Below are positions 1-6,168 of a stretch of 8,892 nucleotides of DNA, in pieces. The notes beneath the pieces were generated by a model. It was not told the origin of the DNA. It saw only the letters and a list, made by a program, of their open reading frames with translations, and did not search any database. Both the position numbers and the translations under genes were made by a program. Each line of letters begins with the position of its first letter. Position 1 is the stretch's first letter. This DNA is from Myxococcales bacterium (GTDB lineage Bacteria > Myxococcota > Myxococcia > Myxococcales > Anaeromyxobacteraceae): assembly GCA_021848865.1 (NCBI GenBank), contig JAJZTO010000091.1, positions 1 to 8,892 on the forward strand. The letters are read 5' to 3'.

Positions 1-1150
1 GGGCGGCGGCCTTGGGCCGCTCGGCCCGCGGCTCGCGCGGCGGCCGCGGCTGCTGCGCCTTCTTGTTGCGGGGCTGCTGCGGCCTGGAGCCGCCCTGGCC
101 CTCGCGGGGCACGTAGATGGTCGGCGTCATCAGCTCGGGCGGCGGCCCCTTCTTCTCCGCCTGGACGGTGGGCAGCGTCCCGCGCCAGATGTGCTGGCCG
201 TAGAGGTTCTGGGCGTCGGTCCAGCGGCGGCTGCCGCCCTCGCGCCCCATGAGGTTGAGCCAGCTGTTCACCCGGCTGTCCATCTCGTCGAGGAAGTGGA
301 CCAGCGCGGCCTCCAGCGTGGCCGGCTCCTTGGGCGAGCCGTACTCCCGCTTGCCGTGGTGGGCGAGGACGATGTGCACCAGGTGGTGCTCCAGCTCGCG
401 GGGCACGCCCACGCGGCGCGCCTTGTCGTGGATCCACTGGGCGGTCATCACCAGGTGGCCCACCAGGCGCCCCTCGTCGGAGTACTCGGTGCCGCCGCCG
501 TAGGAGAGCTCGCGGATCTTGCCCAGGTCGTGCAGGAAGGCGCCGGCGACCAGCAGGTCGCGGTCCACCTGCGGGTAGTGGTCGGCCAGCCGGTGCGCCA
601 GCTTCAGGCAGCTCACCGTGTGCTCCAGCAGGCCGCCGGCGTAGGCGTGGTGGACCGTCTTGGCCGCCGGGGCGCGGCGCAGCCGGGCGGCGACGTCCTC
701 GTCGAGGAGGAAGGACTTCACCAGGTCCTTGACGTGCTCGTCGGCGAGGGACTCGAGGAGCCCCTGCAGCTCCTTCCAGAGCGTCTCCTCGGCGTCGGAG
801 AAGCCGGAGCGCTCCGGCTTCTTGGGCTCCGGCGGCGGGACGAAGAGGAACTCGGCCGCGTCCAGGCCGGCCGGGTCCACCTTGGCGGCCGACTCGACGC
901 GCAGCTGGGGCCGGCCCTGGAAGGTGCCGATCTGCCCCTCGATCTCCACGTAGTCCTTCTCCTCGAAGAGCGCGGCCAGCTCCTCGACGCGGTCGAAGGC
1001 CCGCGCCTCCAGCTCGCCGGTCTTGTCGTGGAGCGTGACGGCCAGGTAGGTCTTGCCGCTCTTCGCCGTCGGGACGGCCTTGCGGGCGACCAGGAAGGTG
1101 CTCTTCACCTTCTCGCCCTCCTTGACGTCCTTGGCCCAGGTCTTTTCCAT
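1..1150 (-). CDS. yhaM: YhaM-family 3'-5' exoribonuclease (OB fold + HD domain), partial at its C-terminus
   Basis: This cytoplasmic nuclease probably degrades single-stranded RNA (or DNA) from the 3' end using metal ions in its HD domain. I translated 383 codons from the ATG at 1150; the frame is still open at the left edge. Residues about 10-95 form an OB-fold nucleic-acid-binding domain (VARKAVPTAKSGKTYLAVTL onward). Residues about 160-300 are the HD domain, with GGLLEHT (H177), FLHDLGK (H207-D208), GHL (H232), AHHGKREYGSP (H264-H265) and VHFLDEMD (D288), all in the order seen in YhaM. After about residue 340 there is a Pro/Gln/Arg/Lys-rich tail that B. subtilis YhaM (about 314 residues) does not have. 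No strong Shine-Dalgarno precedes the ATG. It lies 65 bases downstream of the SRAP gene on the same strand, so the two may be co-transcribed. The family call is firm; the exact substrate is inferred. Confidence 0.9.
   Translation of the reverse strand, partial: MEKTWAKDVKEGEKVKSTFLVARKAVPTAKSGKTYLAVTLHDKTGELEARAFDRVEELAALFEEKDYVEIEGQIGTFQGRPQLRVESAAKVDPAGLDAAEFLFVPPPEPKKPERSGFSDAEETLWKELQGLLESLADEHVKDLVKSFLLDEDVAARLRRAPAAKTVHHAYAGGLLEHTVSCLKLAHRLADHYPQVDRDLLVAGAFLHDLGKIRELSYGGGTEYSDEGRLVGHLVMTAQWIHDKARRVGVPRELEHHLVHIVLAHHGKREYGSPKEPATLEAALVHFLDEMDSRVNSWLNLMGREGGSRRWTDAQNLYGQHIWRGTLPTVQAEKKGPPPELMTPTIYVPREGQGGSRPQQPRNKKAQQPRPPREPRAERPKAAA
799..822. repeat. Perfect 24-base palindrome inside the yhaM-like gene
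   Basis: The two halves of 799-822 are exact reverse complements (arm AGAAGCCGGAGC, no spacer). It encodes part of the linker between the OB and HD domains, around residues 110-117 (KKPERSGF). It could be a protein-binding site or an mRNA hairpin, or a by-product of charged codons in GC-rich DNA. The symmetry is certain; the function is unknown. Confidence 0.5.
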
Positions 1151-1215
1151 AGCCCGCGGAAGCTAGCCGAAGCGGGGCGGCGAGACAACCCGGAACGCCG
1201 CGATTCCCGGCGCTT

Positions 1216-1863
1216 CTAGAGGAGGCGGCCCTGTCCCGGGACCGGGTCGAGCAGCCCCGGGTCGTCGTTGGCCGCCGCGTTGACCCGCGGGGACACCTCG
1301 TGCGACCGCAGCCACCCCTCCGGCGCGGGCGCCAGCAGCGCCGGGTCCGGCCGCTCCAGCCAGCCCTCGGCGGCGTCCGCCGACAGCACCGCCGGCATCC
1401 GGTCGTGGATCCGGGCCACGTCGGGGCCGGCCGGGGTGGTGAGGATCACGAAGGCCAGCTCCCCCTGCTCCTCGCGCCACAGGCCAGCGAGCAGCAGCAG
1501 GCCGCCGCCGGAGGGGTGGAACCAGAGCGGGCGCCGCGCGCCGGCGGGGCCGGTCCACTCGTAGAACCCGTCGGCGGGGACGAGGCAGCGCCCCTCGCGG
1601 AACGGGCGGCGGAAGGTGGCGAGCCGCTCCGCGGTCTCGGCGCGGGCGTTGATGAGCGGCGCCCGGCCGGGGACGGTGAAGCCGAAGCGCGCCGGGGAGA
1701 GCCGCCTCCCGCCGTCCACCCGGCGGACCACCCAGTGGCCGTCCGTCGGCGCCACGTTGTAGCGAGGCCGGTAGTCCCCGGCCCGGAGCCGGTCCAGCTC
1801 GGCGGAGAGCTCCCGGGCCAGCTCGGCCACGTCGGCGACGGTGAGGGTGAACCGGCCGCACAT
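1216..1863 (-). CDS. SRAP-domain protein (HMCES/YedK family; SOS response-associated peptidase)
   Basis: SRAP proteins bind abasic sites in single-stranded DNA and form a thiazolidine DNA-protein crosslink through an N-terminal cysteine, shielding the lesion. The product is 215 residues, close to the usual size. It starts MCGRF, so removal of the initiator Met leaves Cys2 as the catalytic N-terminus, which fixes the start at 1863. Other family motifs are YNVAPT (35-40), INARAET with Asn72, ADGFYEW with Glu102, and IHDRMP with His153; these correspond to YedK Cys2, Asn75, Glu105 and His160. The usual WGL stretch is replaced by RFGF (59-62), a mild divergence. GGGACGGG directly before the ATG may act as a weak ribosome site. 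It is divergent from the HEAT gene and lies upstream of the yhaM-like gene. I saw no recognisable LexA box, so SOS control is not supported by the sequence. Confidence 0.95.
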   Translation of the reverse strand: MCGRFTLTVADVAELARELSAELDRLRAGDYRPRYNVAPTDGHWVVRRVDGGRRLSPARFGFTVPGRAPLINARAETAERLATFRRPFREGRCLVPADGFYEWTGPAGARRPLWFHPSGGGLLLLAGLWREEQGELAFVILTTPAGPDVARIHDRMPAVLSADAAEGWLERPDPALLAPAPEGWLRSHEVSPRVNAAANDDPGLLDPVPGQGRLL

Positions 1864-1947
1864 CCCGTCCCGAGTGATACCGCATCCCCGGGGCGCGGGA
1901 TTGACGCACCGCCCTTCCGGGGGTCGTATCCTCTCCCGGGACGCCGG
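1864..1947. promoter_or_regulatory. Divergent intergenic region with a candidate sigma70-type promoter for the HEAT/HD genes
   Basis: This 84-base region separates the minus-strand SRAP gene from the plus-strand HEAT gene and must hold both promoters if each is transcribed from here. On the plus strand TTGACG (1901-1906) is a good -35 match. Candidate -10 elements are TCGTAT (1924-1929, 17-base spacer, 3/6 match) or TATCCT (1927-1932, 4/6 match but a 20-base spacer). With the latter, transcription would begin only a few bases before the ATG at 1948, giving a very short leader, consistent with the lack of a clear Shine-Dalgarno there. On the minus strand TATCAC is a weak -10 candidate for the SRAP gene. 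These are by-eye matches only. Confidence 0.3.
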
Positions 1948-3609
1948 ATGCCGACCCCCACCGCCCAGCAGCCTTCCCCCGTCGGGCCCGCCACCGGATC
2001 GCCGGCCGCCCAGGCCGCCGCCGCCGCGGTCCAGGCCCTGGCGCGCGCCGCGCGCAGCTTCGTGCTCTACGACGCCGGCAACGAGGTCATCCGCCAGCTC
2101 CTGGACACCTGGCGCGTGAAGAGCCGGGCCGCGCTCGACGCGCACGGCGAGCTGCCCCTGGACGTGCGCCCCTTCGAGATCGTCCTGCGGGGCGAGCGGG
2201 TCTACGAGGATCAGGACCGCGAGAAGTCGATGGCCTTCAAGCTGTTCCGCGACGGCGTCCGCCGGCTCACGCTCCAGCCGGAGGCGGGCTGGGAGGAGCT
2301 GCTGGAGCTGCTGCGGATCGTGGCGCTGCGCTACACCGTGGTGCGGCAGCAGGAGGAGGACGCGGTGACCCTGCTGCGCGCCGCCCGCCTCCGCGGCGTC
2401 AAGCTGGTGGCCGTGGAGGGGCTGGCCCCGGACGAGGAGCGGCCCGAGCCGGAGCCGCCCGGCGAGCGGGAGCAGGCGGGCGCCCAGGCGCCGGAGGGGT
2501 GGGACACGCCGCTGCCGCGCCTCCCGGCGCCGTCGCCGCTGGCCTGGCGGCCGGTGGCGCCCGAGGCGCTGGAGGCGATCCGGGCGGAGGAGAGCGGGGC
2601 GGGCGCGGCCCGCGGGGCGCTGGCGCTGGCGCGCGAGCTGCTCGTCGAGGCGGTGCGCGGCCAGTGGCCGCGACCCTACGCCGAGCTGGTGCAGTTCTTC
2701 GCCGAGCTGCGCGACGCCTTCCTGGCCGACGGGCAGCTCGCCGAGCTCCGCCAGCTGGTGGAGATCATCGGCCAGGCCGGGCTGGCCGAGGTGCGCGACC
2801 ACCTCCTCTCCGGCCTGGGGGACGCCCGCACCCTCGACCTGGTCCTGGACGGCCTCCCCGCGGACGCCGCCGAGCTGCCGGCCGACCTGATGGCGCTGGC
2901 GCCGCTCCTGGGGCTGGGCGCGGCGGTGGACCGCCTCGCCGCCGAGACCGGCGAGGCCCGCCGCGCGCTGCTGCTGCGGCTGGTGCTGGCGCGGCTGCCG
3001 CGCGAGGCCGACGCGGTGCTGAAGCGGCTGCCCGGCCTCGAGCCGGGCCTCACCCGGGCGCTGGCGCAGGGGCTGGTGGCGCGGGCCCCGGAGCGCGCCC
3101 TGGAGGTGGCGAGGCTGCTCCTGCAGCAGCGCGACACCGCCCTGCGCGCCGAGGGGCTCGAGGCCCTGGCGCTGGCGCCGGGCGAGGTGCCGGTGGCGCC
3201 GGTGGCGGCCCTGCTCCAGGACCCCGCCGAGGCGATCCGGCTGAAGGCGGCCGAGGTGCTGGGCCGGCGCGGCGACGAGACGGCGGTCCAGGCGCTGACC
3301 GCGGCGCTGGAGGGGGCGGAGCGCTCGCCGCGCGAGGTGGAGGCGCTGGGCCAGGCGCTGGCGGAGGTGGCGCCCATCCCGGCGAGCCGGCTCTTCGCCG
3401 CCTGGCTGCATCCCCGGGGGCGCTTCCTGGTGGGGCTCACGGCGCAGCAGAAGCGGCTGCAGTGGGCGGCGGTGGCCGGGCTGGCCGCCGTCCCCGGGGC
3501 CGAGGCGGAGCGGCAGCTGCAGGCGCTCGCCGCGGAGGCCACCGACGAGCTGCGCCGGCACTGCCTCGCCGCGATGGCGCGGCGGCGAAAGGGGCCGGGC
3601 CGTGGATGA
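1948..3609 (+). CDS. HEAT-repeat protein with a Myxococcota-type N-terminal module, function unknown
   Basis: The product is 553 residues with no signal peptide or membrane segment, so probably a cytoplasmic scaffold. Residues 1-27 are a low-complexity Ala/Pro/Gln leader. Residues about 28-130 form a compact module (FVLYDAGNEVI, then LFRDGVRRLTL, then WEELLELLRI). Residues about 158-200 are an acidic and Pro-rich linker. Residues about 220-545 are helical repeats; the clearest HEAT-like unit is about 414-457 (VAALLQDPAEAIRLKAAEVL followed by a matching helix pair). I chose the ATG at 1948 because anything upstream would read back through the divergent SRAP gene; no strong Shine-Dalgarno precedes it. 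The stop overlaps the next gene by 8 bases, implying translational coupling. HEAT solenoids usually bind proteins, so the HD protein encoded next is the obvious candidate partner (inference). The specific function is not recognised. Confidence 0.85.
   Translation: MPTPTAQQPSPVGPATGSPAAQAAAAAVQALARAARSFVLYDAGNEVIRQLLDTWRVKSRAALDAHGELPLDVRPFEIVLRGERVYEDQDREKSMAFKLFRDGVRRLTLQPEAGWEELLELLRIVALRYTVVRQQEEDAVTLLRAARLRGVKLVAVEGLAPDEERPEPEPPGEREQAGAQAPEGWDTPLPRLPAPSPLAWRPVAPEALEAIRAEESGAGAARGALALARELLVEAVRGQWPRPYAELVQFFAELRDAFLADGQLAELRQLVEIIGQAGLAEVRDHLLSGLGDARTLDLVLDGLPADAAELPADLMALAPLLGLGAAVDRLAAETGEARRALLLRLVLARLPREADAVLKRLPGLEPGLTRALAQGLVARAPERALEVARLLLQQRDTALRAEGLEALALAPGEVPVAPVAALLQDPAEAIRLKAAEVLGRRGDETAVQALTAALEGAERSPREVEALGQALAEVAPIPASRLFAAWLHPRGRFLVGLTAQQKRLQWAAVAGLAAVPGAEAERQLQALAAEATDELRRHCLAAMARRRKGPGRG
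3588..3609 (+). promoter_or_regulatory. Shine-Dalgarno-like site and 8-base gene overlap (translational coupling)
   Basis: AAAGGGG at 3588-3594 sits seven bases before the GTG at 3602. The HEAT gene's TGA is at 3607-3609, so the reading frames overlap by eight bases. This arrangement decides the GTG start of the HD gene and suggests its translation depends on ribosomes finishing the HEAT gene, giving linked amounts of the two proteins. Confidence 0.55.
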
Positions 3610-4954
3610 GCTGGGGCAGGCGCAGCAGAGCCTGGCGCGGACCCTGGGCCGGGCGCGCGCCGGGGAGGATCGCGAGCTCTCCCAGCGCGTGCGCGAGAAC
3701 GGCGAGGCGCTGGCCCAGATGCTGGCCGGCCTGCTGAAGATGACCCGCGTGCACGCCGCGGACAACCGGGCCTTCGACGCCCCGGTGGCCGAGTGCGCGC
3801 GGGCGCTCGCGGCCCTGGTGGACCTCGTCGGCGTGGTGCACCTGGCGGCGGTGGACGCCCAGGCCTTCGTCAACGAGATGCGGCTGCGCGCCGAGGGGCG
3901 GCCCGGCATCCACGATCTCGGGGCGGAGCTGCGCAAGCACAACGTCGGCGGCCTTCTCTTCCACGGCCCGCTGGCGCCGGGGCAGGTGCGGGCGCTGGTG
4001 GCCGCCTTCGCGCAGCCGGCGGCCGAGCCGGCCCCGCGCACGGCGCTGCGGGAGCGGCTCCAGGCCGAAGGGCTGGCCGCGGTGGAGCTGCAGGGGATCC
4101 ACCGCTTCCGGACCTCGGAGAACCCCGAGACCGGCCAGGTGGACGCCGCGGGCGCCCTGGAGCGCGCCGGGGCGCAGGCCGCCGCGGCGGCGGCGGCGCT
4201 GGCGTCGGGCCGCGCCTTCAACCCGCTGCCGCTGCGCCGGACCGTGGCCATGCTGCTGGAGGCCGGCCCGCACTCCCCCGGGCTCTGGGACACCTGGCTC
4301 ACCGGCCCGGCGCGGGGCTCCCACGCCGTGACCGTGGCCCTCCACGCCCTGCTCCTCGGCCAGGCGGCGGGCCTCCCGAGCGCGGTGCAGCAGGACCTGG
4401 GCGTCGCGGCGCTGGTGCACGACGCCGGGTACGCCTCCCTGGGCGGCGGCGCCGAGCTGGCCGGCCCCGACGGGCTGGCGCGCCATCCGGGGGAAGGGGC
4501 CCGCGTGCTGCTGCGGCAGCGCGGCTTCAGCGACTCCAAGCTGAGGAGGCTCCGGGGGGTGTTGGAGCACCACCGCGGCCAGTCCGAGCCGCGGGGCCCG
4601 CCATCGGCCCTGGGCGCGATCCTCCGCATCGCCGAGGACTACGCGACCTTCGAGCGGGTGCACGGCCAGCGGGTCAGCCGCGCCGACGTCCTCGGCGCCA
4701 TGGCGCGCGCCGCCGGCACCCACTACCACCCGGCGCTGGTGCAGCTGGCGGTGAACGCGCTCGGGGCCTTCCCGCCGGGCACCTTGCTCGAGCTCGCCGA
4801 CGGCCGGCGGGCGCGCTCGGCCGCGCCGGTCCGGAGCCGCGAGACCTTCGCCACGCCGCTGGCGCGCCTCTGCGACGCGGCCACCGGCCTCCCCGACGGC
4901 GGCCCGCTCGACCTGGCCGCCGGCCCGGCCGTTCGCCGCGCGCTTCCGGGATAG
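3602..4954 (+). CDS. Degenerate HD-GYP-like HD-domain protein
   Basis: The product is 450 residues, starting at GTG 3602 inside the end of the HEAT gene. Residues about 38-137 form an N-terminal module that resembles the module in the HEAT protein (VHAADNRAF, then LGAELRKHNVGGLLF, then a C-terminal helix). Residues about 235-400 form an HD domain of HD-GYP layout. The putative metal ligands are all present: H241, H273-D274 (LVHDAGY), H295 (ARHPGEGA), H323-H324 (LEHHRG) and D346 (IAEDYATF). Two diagnostic parts of active c-di-GMP phosphodiesterases are missing: the lysine of HDxGK is Tyr277, and the GYP loop after HH reads RGPP (331-334). Metal binding is therefore plausible, but c-di-GMP hydrolysis is doubtful. 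A roughly 50-residue tail of unknown role follows. There is no receiver, PAS or membrane segment. The HD-superfamily call is firm; the function is unknown. Confidence 0.85.
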   Translation: MDELGQAQQSLARTLGRARAGEDRELSQRVRENGEALAQMLAGLLKMTRVHAADNRAFDAPVAECARALAALVDLVGVVHLAAVDAQAFVNEMRLRAEGRPGIHDLGAELRKHNVGGLLFHGPLAPGQVRALVAAFAQPAAEPAPRTALRERLQAEGLAAVELQGIHRFRTSENPETGQVDAAGALERAGAQAAAAAAALASGRAFNPLPLRRTVAMLLEAGPHSPGLWDTWLTGPARGSHAVTVALHALLLGQAAGLPSAVQQDLGVAALVHDAGYASLGGGAELAGPDGLARHPGEGARVLLRQRGFSDSKLRRLRGVLEHHRGQSEPRGPPSALGAILRIAEDYATFERVHGQRVSRADVLGAMARAAGTHYHPALVQLAVNALGAFPPGTLLELADGRRARSAAPVRSRETFATPLARLCDAATGLPDGGPLDLAAGPAVRRALPG

Positions 4955-4971
4955 GGTGGCGGGCGCCCGCC

Positions 4972-5005
4972 GGCCCGGGCGCAAACCCTGACGCCCGGCC
5001 CCTTT
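4972..5005 (+). terminator. Terminator-like hairpin after the HD gene
   Basis: Eighteen bases after the HD gene's stop, 4972-4981 pairs with 4992-5000 to give a nine-pair GC stem with one bulged C (4975) and a ten-base loop. A short pyrimidine stretch with three T (CCTTTCTC) follows. The T-run is poor, so intrinsic termination may be inefficient. A perfect 14-base palindrome, GGCGGGCGCCCGCC, lies just upstream at 4958-4971. Confidence 0.35.
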
Positions 5006-5120
5006 CTCGCGCAAGAGGTGCGGCGCCGCCGGCGGGCCGCCTCGGCGCAACCTTCCGCCATCACGCCGGTTTTCGGCGGGCACGCGACGTGAAAAGCGCG
5101 GTGCCGGCGGGCGAACGCTC

Positions 5121-5429
5121 ATGAGCCGGATCGAGATCGAGGCGCAGACGCTGCTCCTGCGGCGGCGGGAGTCGCTGTGGCGGCCCCCCGTGGCGCCGCC
5201 CGTCTCCCCGTCCCCCGCCTGGAACGACTGGGAGTCGGCGCCGGAGCCGCCGTCGGAGGAGCGCCGCCGGGAGCTCGAGGCCATCGACGCGGCGCTGCGC
5301 CGGATCGCCGACGGGAGCTACGGGACCTGCCTCGCCTGCGGCGGCCCCCTGGGCCTGCAGCGGATCCGCGCCATCCCGGAGGCGAAGTACTGCCTCTCCT
5401 GCTCGGGGCTGCGCGACCTCGCGGGCTGA
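5121..5429 (+). CDS. TraR/DksA-type C4 zinc-finger protein
   Basis: This is a 102-residue cytoplasmic protein. The C-terminal half has a complete C4 zinc finger, C70-x2-C73 (TCLACGG) and C91-x2-C94 (YCLSC), in a context typical of the DksA/TraR family: a basic helix, then IADGSYGTC, then IPEAKYC. DksA and TraR bind RNA polymerase through the secondary channel and alter promoter behaviour. Here the coiled-coil arms are short: helix about 1-20, a Pro-rich turn (about 21-35), then helix about 45-64. The DxxDxA tip motif of E. coli DksA is not apparent, so DksA-like transcription control is uncertain and it could simply be a structural zinc-ribbon relative. There is no clear Shine-Dalgarno before ATG 5121, but no better start lies close upstream. 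It lies 73 bases before the radical SAM gene on the same strand and may share a transcript with it. Confidence 0.85.
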   Translation: MSRIEIEAQTLLLRRRESLWRPPVAPPVSPSPAWNDWESAPEPPSEERRRELEAIDAALRRIADGSYGTCLACGGPLGLQRIRAIPEAKYCLSCSGLRDLAG

Positions 5430-5432
5430 GGT

Positions 5433-5449
5433 CCGCGGTCCCGCCGCGG
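5433..5449 (+). other. Small GC hairpin between the zinc-finger and radical SAM genes
   Basis: CCGCGG (5433-5438), a five-base loop, and CCGCGG (5444-5449) form a six-pair stem starting four bases after the zinc-finger stop codon. No T-run follows, so it is more likely an mRNA stability or processing element, or chance in GC-rich DNA, than a terminator. Confidence 0.2.
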
Positions 5450-5493
5450 CGGACGCGGCGGTGGGATGGCGGCCGCGCCCGAACCGGCCTATC

Positions 5494-5505
5494 AAGGAGG
5501 GCGTG
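5494..5505 (+). promoter_or_regulatory. Strong Shine-Dalgarno AAGGAGG close to a GTG start
   Basis: AAGGAGG at 5494-5500 is a near-perfect Shine-Dalgarno, but only two bases separate it from the in-frame GTG at 5503. The other in-frame start, GTG 5461, lies upstream of this site and has no Shine-Dalgarno of its own. No further in-frame ATG, GTG or TTG lies between 5503 and the conserved domain. GTG 5503 is therefore the best choice despite the tight spacing. Confidence 0.5.
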
Positions 5506-6168
5506 ACCCCGCCCGCCCGCGCCGCGCCCGTCCACGCCTACCCGCTCGGCGACGCGCTCTACCTGAACCTCACCAGCGCCTGCACGCTGGCCTGCCTCTT
5601 CTGCCCGAAGATCCGCGACGGCGACTTCACCGTCGGCGGCTTCGACCTGCGCCTCGCCCGGGCGCCGGAGGCGGACGAGGTCTGGGAGGCGGTCCTGGGC
5701 GCCGGGCTGGCCGGCCGCAGCGAGGTCTGCTTCACCGGCTTCGGCGAGCCGACCCGCCGGCTGGCGGTGCTGCTGGAGATCACCCGCCGCCTGAAGGCGG
5801 CGGGGGTGCGCCGGGTGCGGGTGGACACCGACGGGCTCGCCAGCCTGCGCGAGGGGCGGGACGTGGTCCCGGAGCTGGCCGCGGCGGGCGTGGACGCGCT
5901 CAGCGTCTCGCTGAACGCCGCCGACGCCGACACCTACGCCTGGCTCTGCCCGAGCCCCCACGGGCCGGCGGCCTTCGCCGCGGTCCAGGACTTCCTCCGC
6001 CGCGCCGTGCGGCTCGTCCCCGACGTGGCGGCGAGCGCGGTGGCCGTCCCCGGCCTCGAGGAGGAGCCTTGCCGGCGCCTGGCCGAGTCCCTGGGCGCGC
6101 GCTTCCGCTGGCGCCCCTACGACCGGCTCGGGCGGCTCGAGGAGCCGTCGAGGCCGGCGGCCACCTAG
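5503..6168 (+). CDS. Radical SAM protein of the TatD-associated type
   Basis: The product is 221 residues from GTG 5503. The radical SAM motif is C27-x3-C31-x2-C34 (ACTLACLFC), which would bind a 4Fe-4S cluster and cleave S-adenosylmethionine to a 5'-deoxyadenosyl radical. Further motifs are FTGFGEP (77-83), VDTDGLA (107-113) and SVSLNA (134-139). The order DALYLNLTSACTLACLFC, GGFDL, GFGEP, DGLA, VVPEL, SVSLNA and TYAWLCP strongly resembles the small radical SAM family named for linkage to, or fusion with, TatD-type nucleases; family assignment is from memory of its motifs. No TatD gene lies in this window. There is no SPASM or other extra cluster domain, and the substrate is unknown. It follows the zinc-finger gene and is probably expressed with it. 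GTG 5461 would add 14 residues but lacks a ribosome site. Confidence 0.8.
   Translation: MTPPARAAPVHAYPLGDALYLNLTSACTLACLFCPKIRDGDFTVGGFDLRLARAPEADEVWEAVLGAGLAGRSEVCFTGFGEPTRRLAVLLEITRRLKAAGVRRVRVDTDGLASLREGRDVVPELAAAGVDALSVSLNAADADTYAWLCPSPHGPAAFAAVQDFLRRAVRLVPDVAASAVAVPGLEEEPCRRLAESLGARFRWRPYDRLGRLEEPSRPAAT

Noticed and set aside
191..1219. Plus-strand 342-residue open frame
   Set aside because: It is antisense to the well-supported YhaM-like gene and encodes low-complexity Val/Leu/Gly/Arg sequence without recognisable motifs.
2499..3737. Plus-strand frame inside the HEAT gene
   Set aside because: The product is almost only Gly, Ala, Arg and Pro, the signature of an out-of-frame read through GC-rich coding DNA.
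1864..4629. Long open minus-strand frame extending the SRAP reading frame upstream
   Set aside because: The SRAP protein must begin at MCGRF because Cys2 is catalytic. The upstream part is a repetitive Arg/Pro/Gln/Leu shadow of the HEAT and HD genes on the other strand, caused by high GC content.
3602..4954. Annotation as an active c-di-GMP phosphodiesterase
   Set aside because: The GYP loop and the HDxGK lysine are both missing, so activity cannot be claimed from the sequence.
5461..5502. Upstream GTG (5461) as the radical SAM start
   Set aside because: It has no Shine-Dalgarno, would place the strong AAGGAGG inside the gene, and adds residues without family resemblance.
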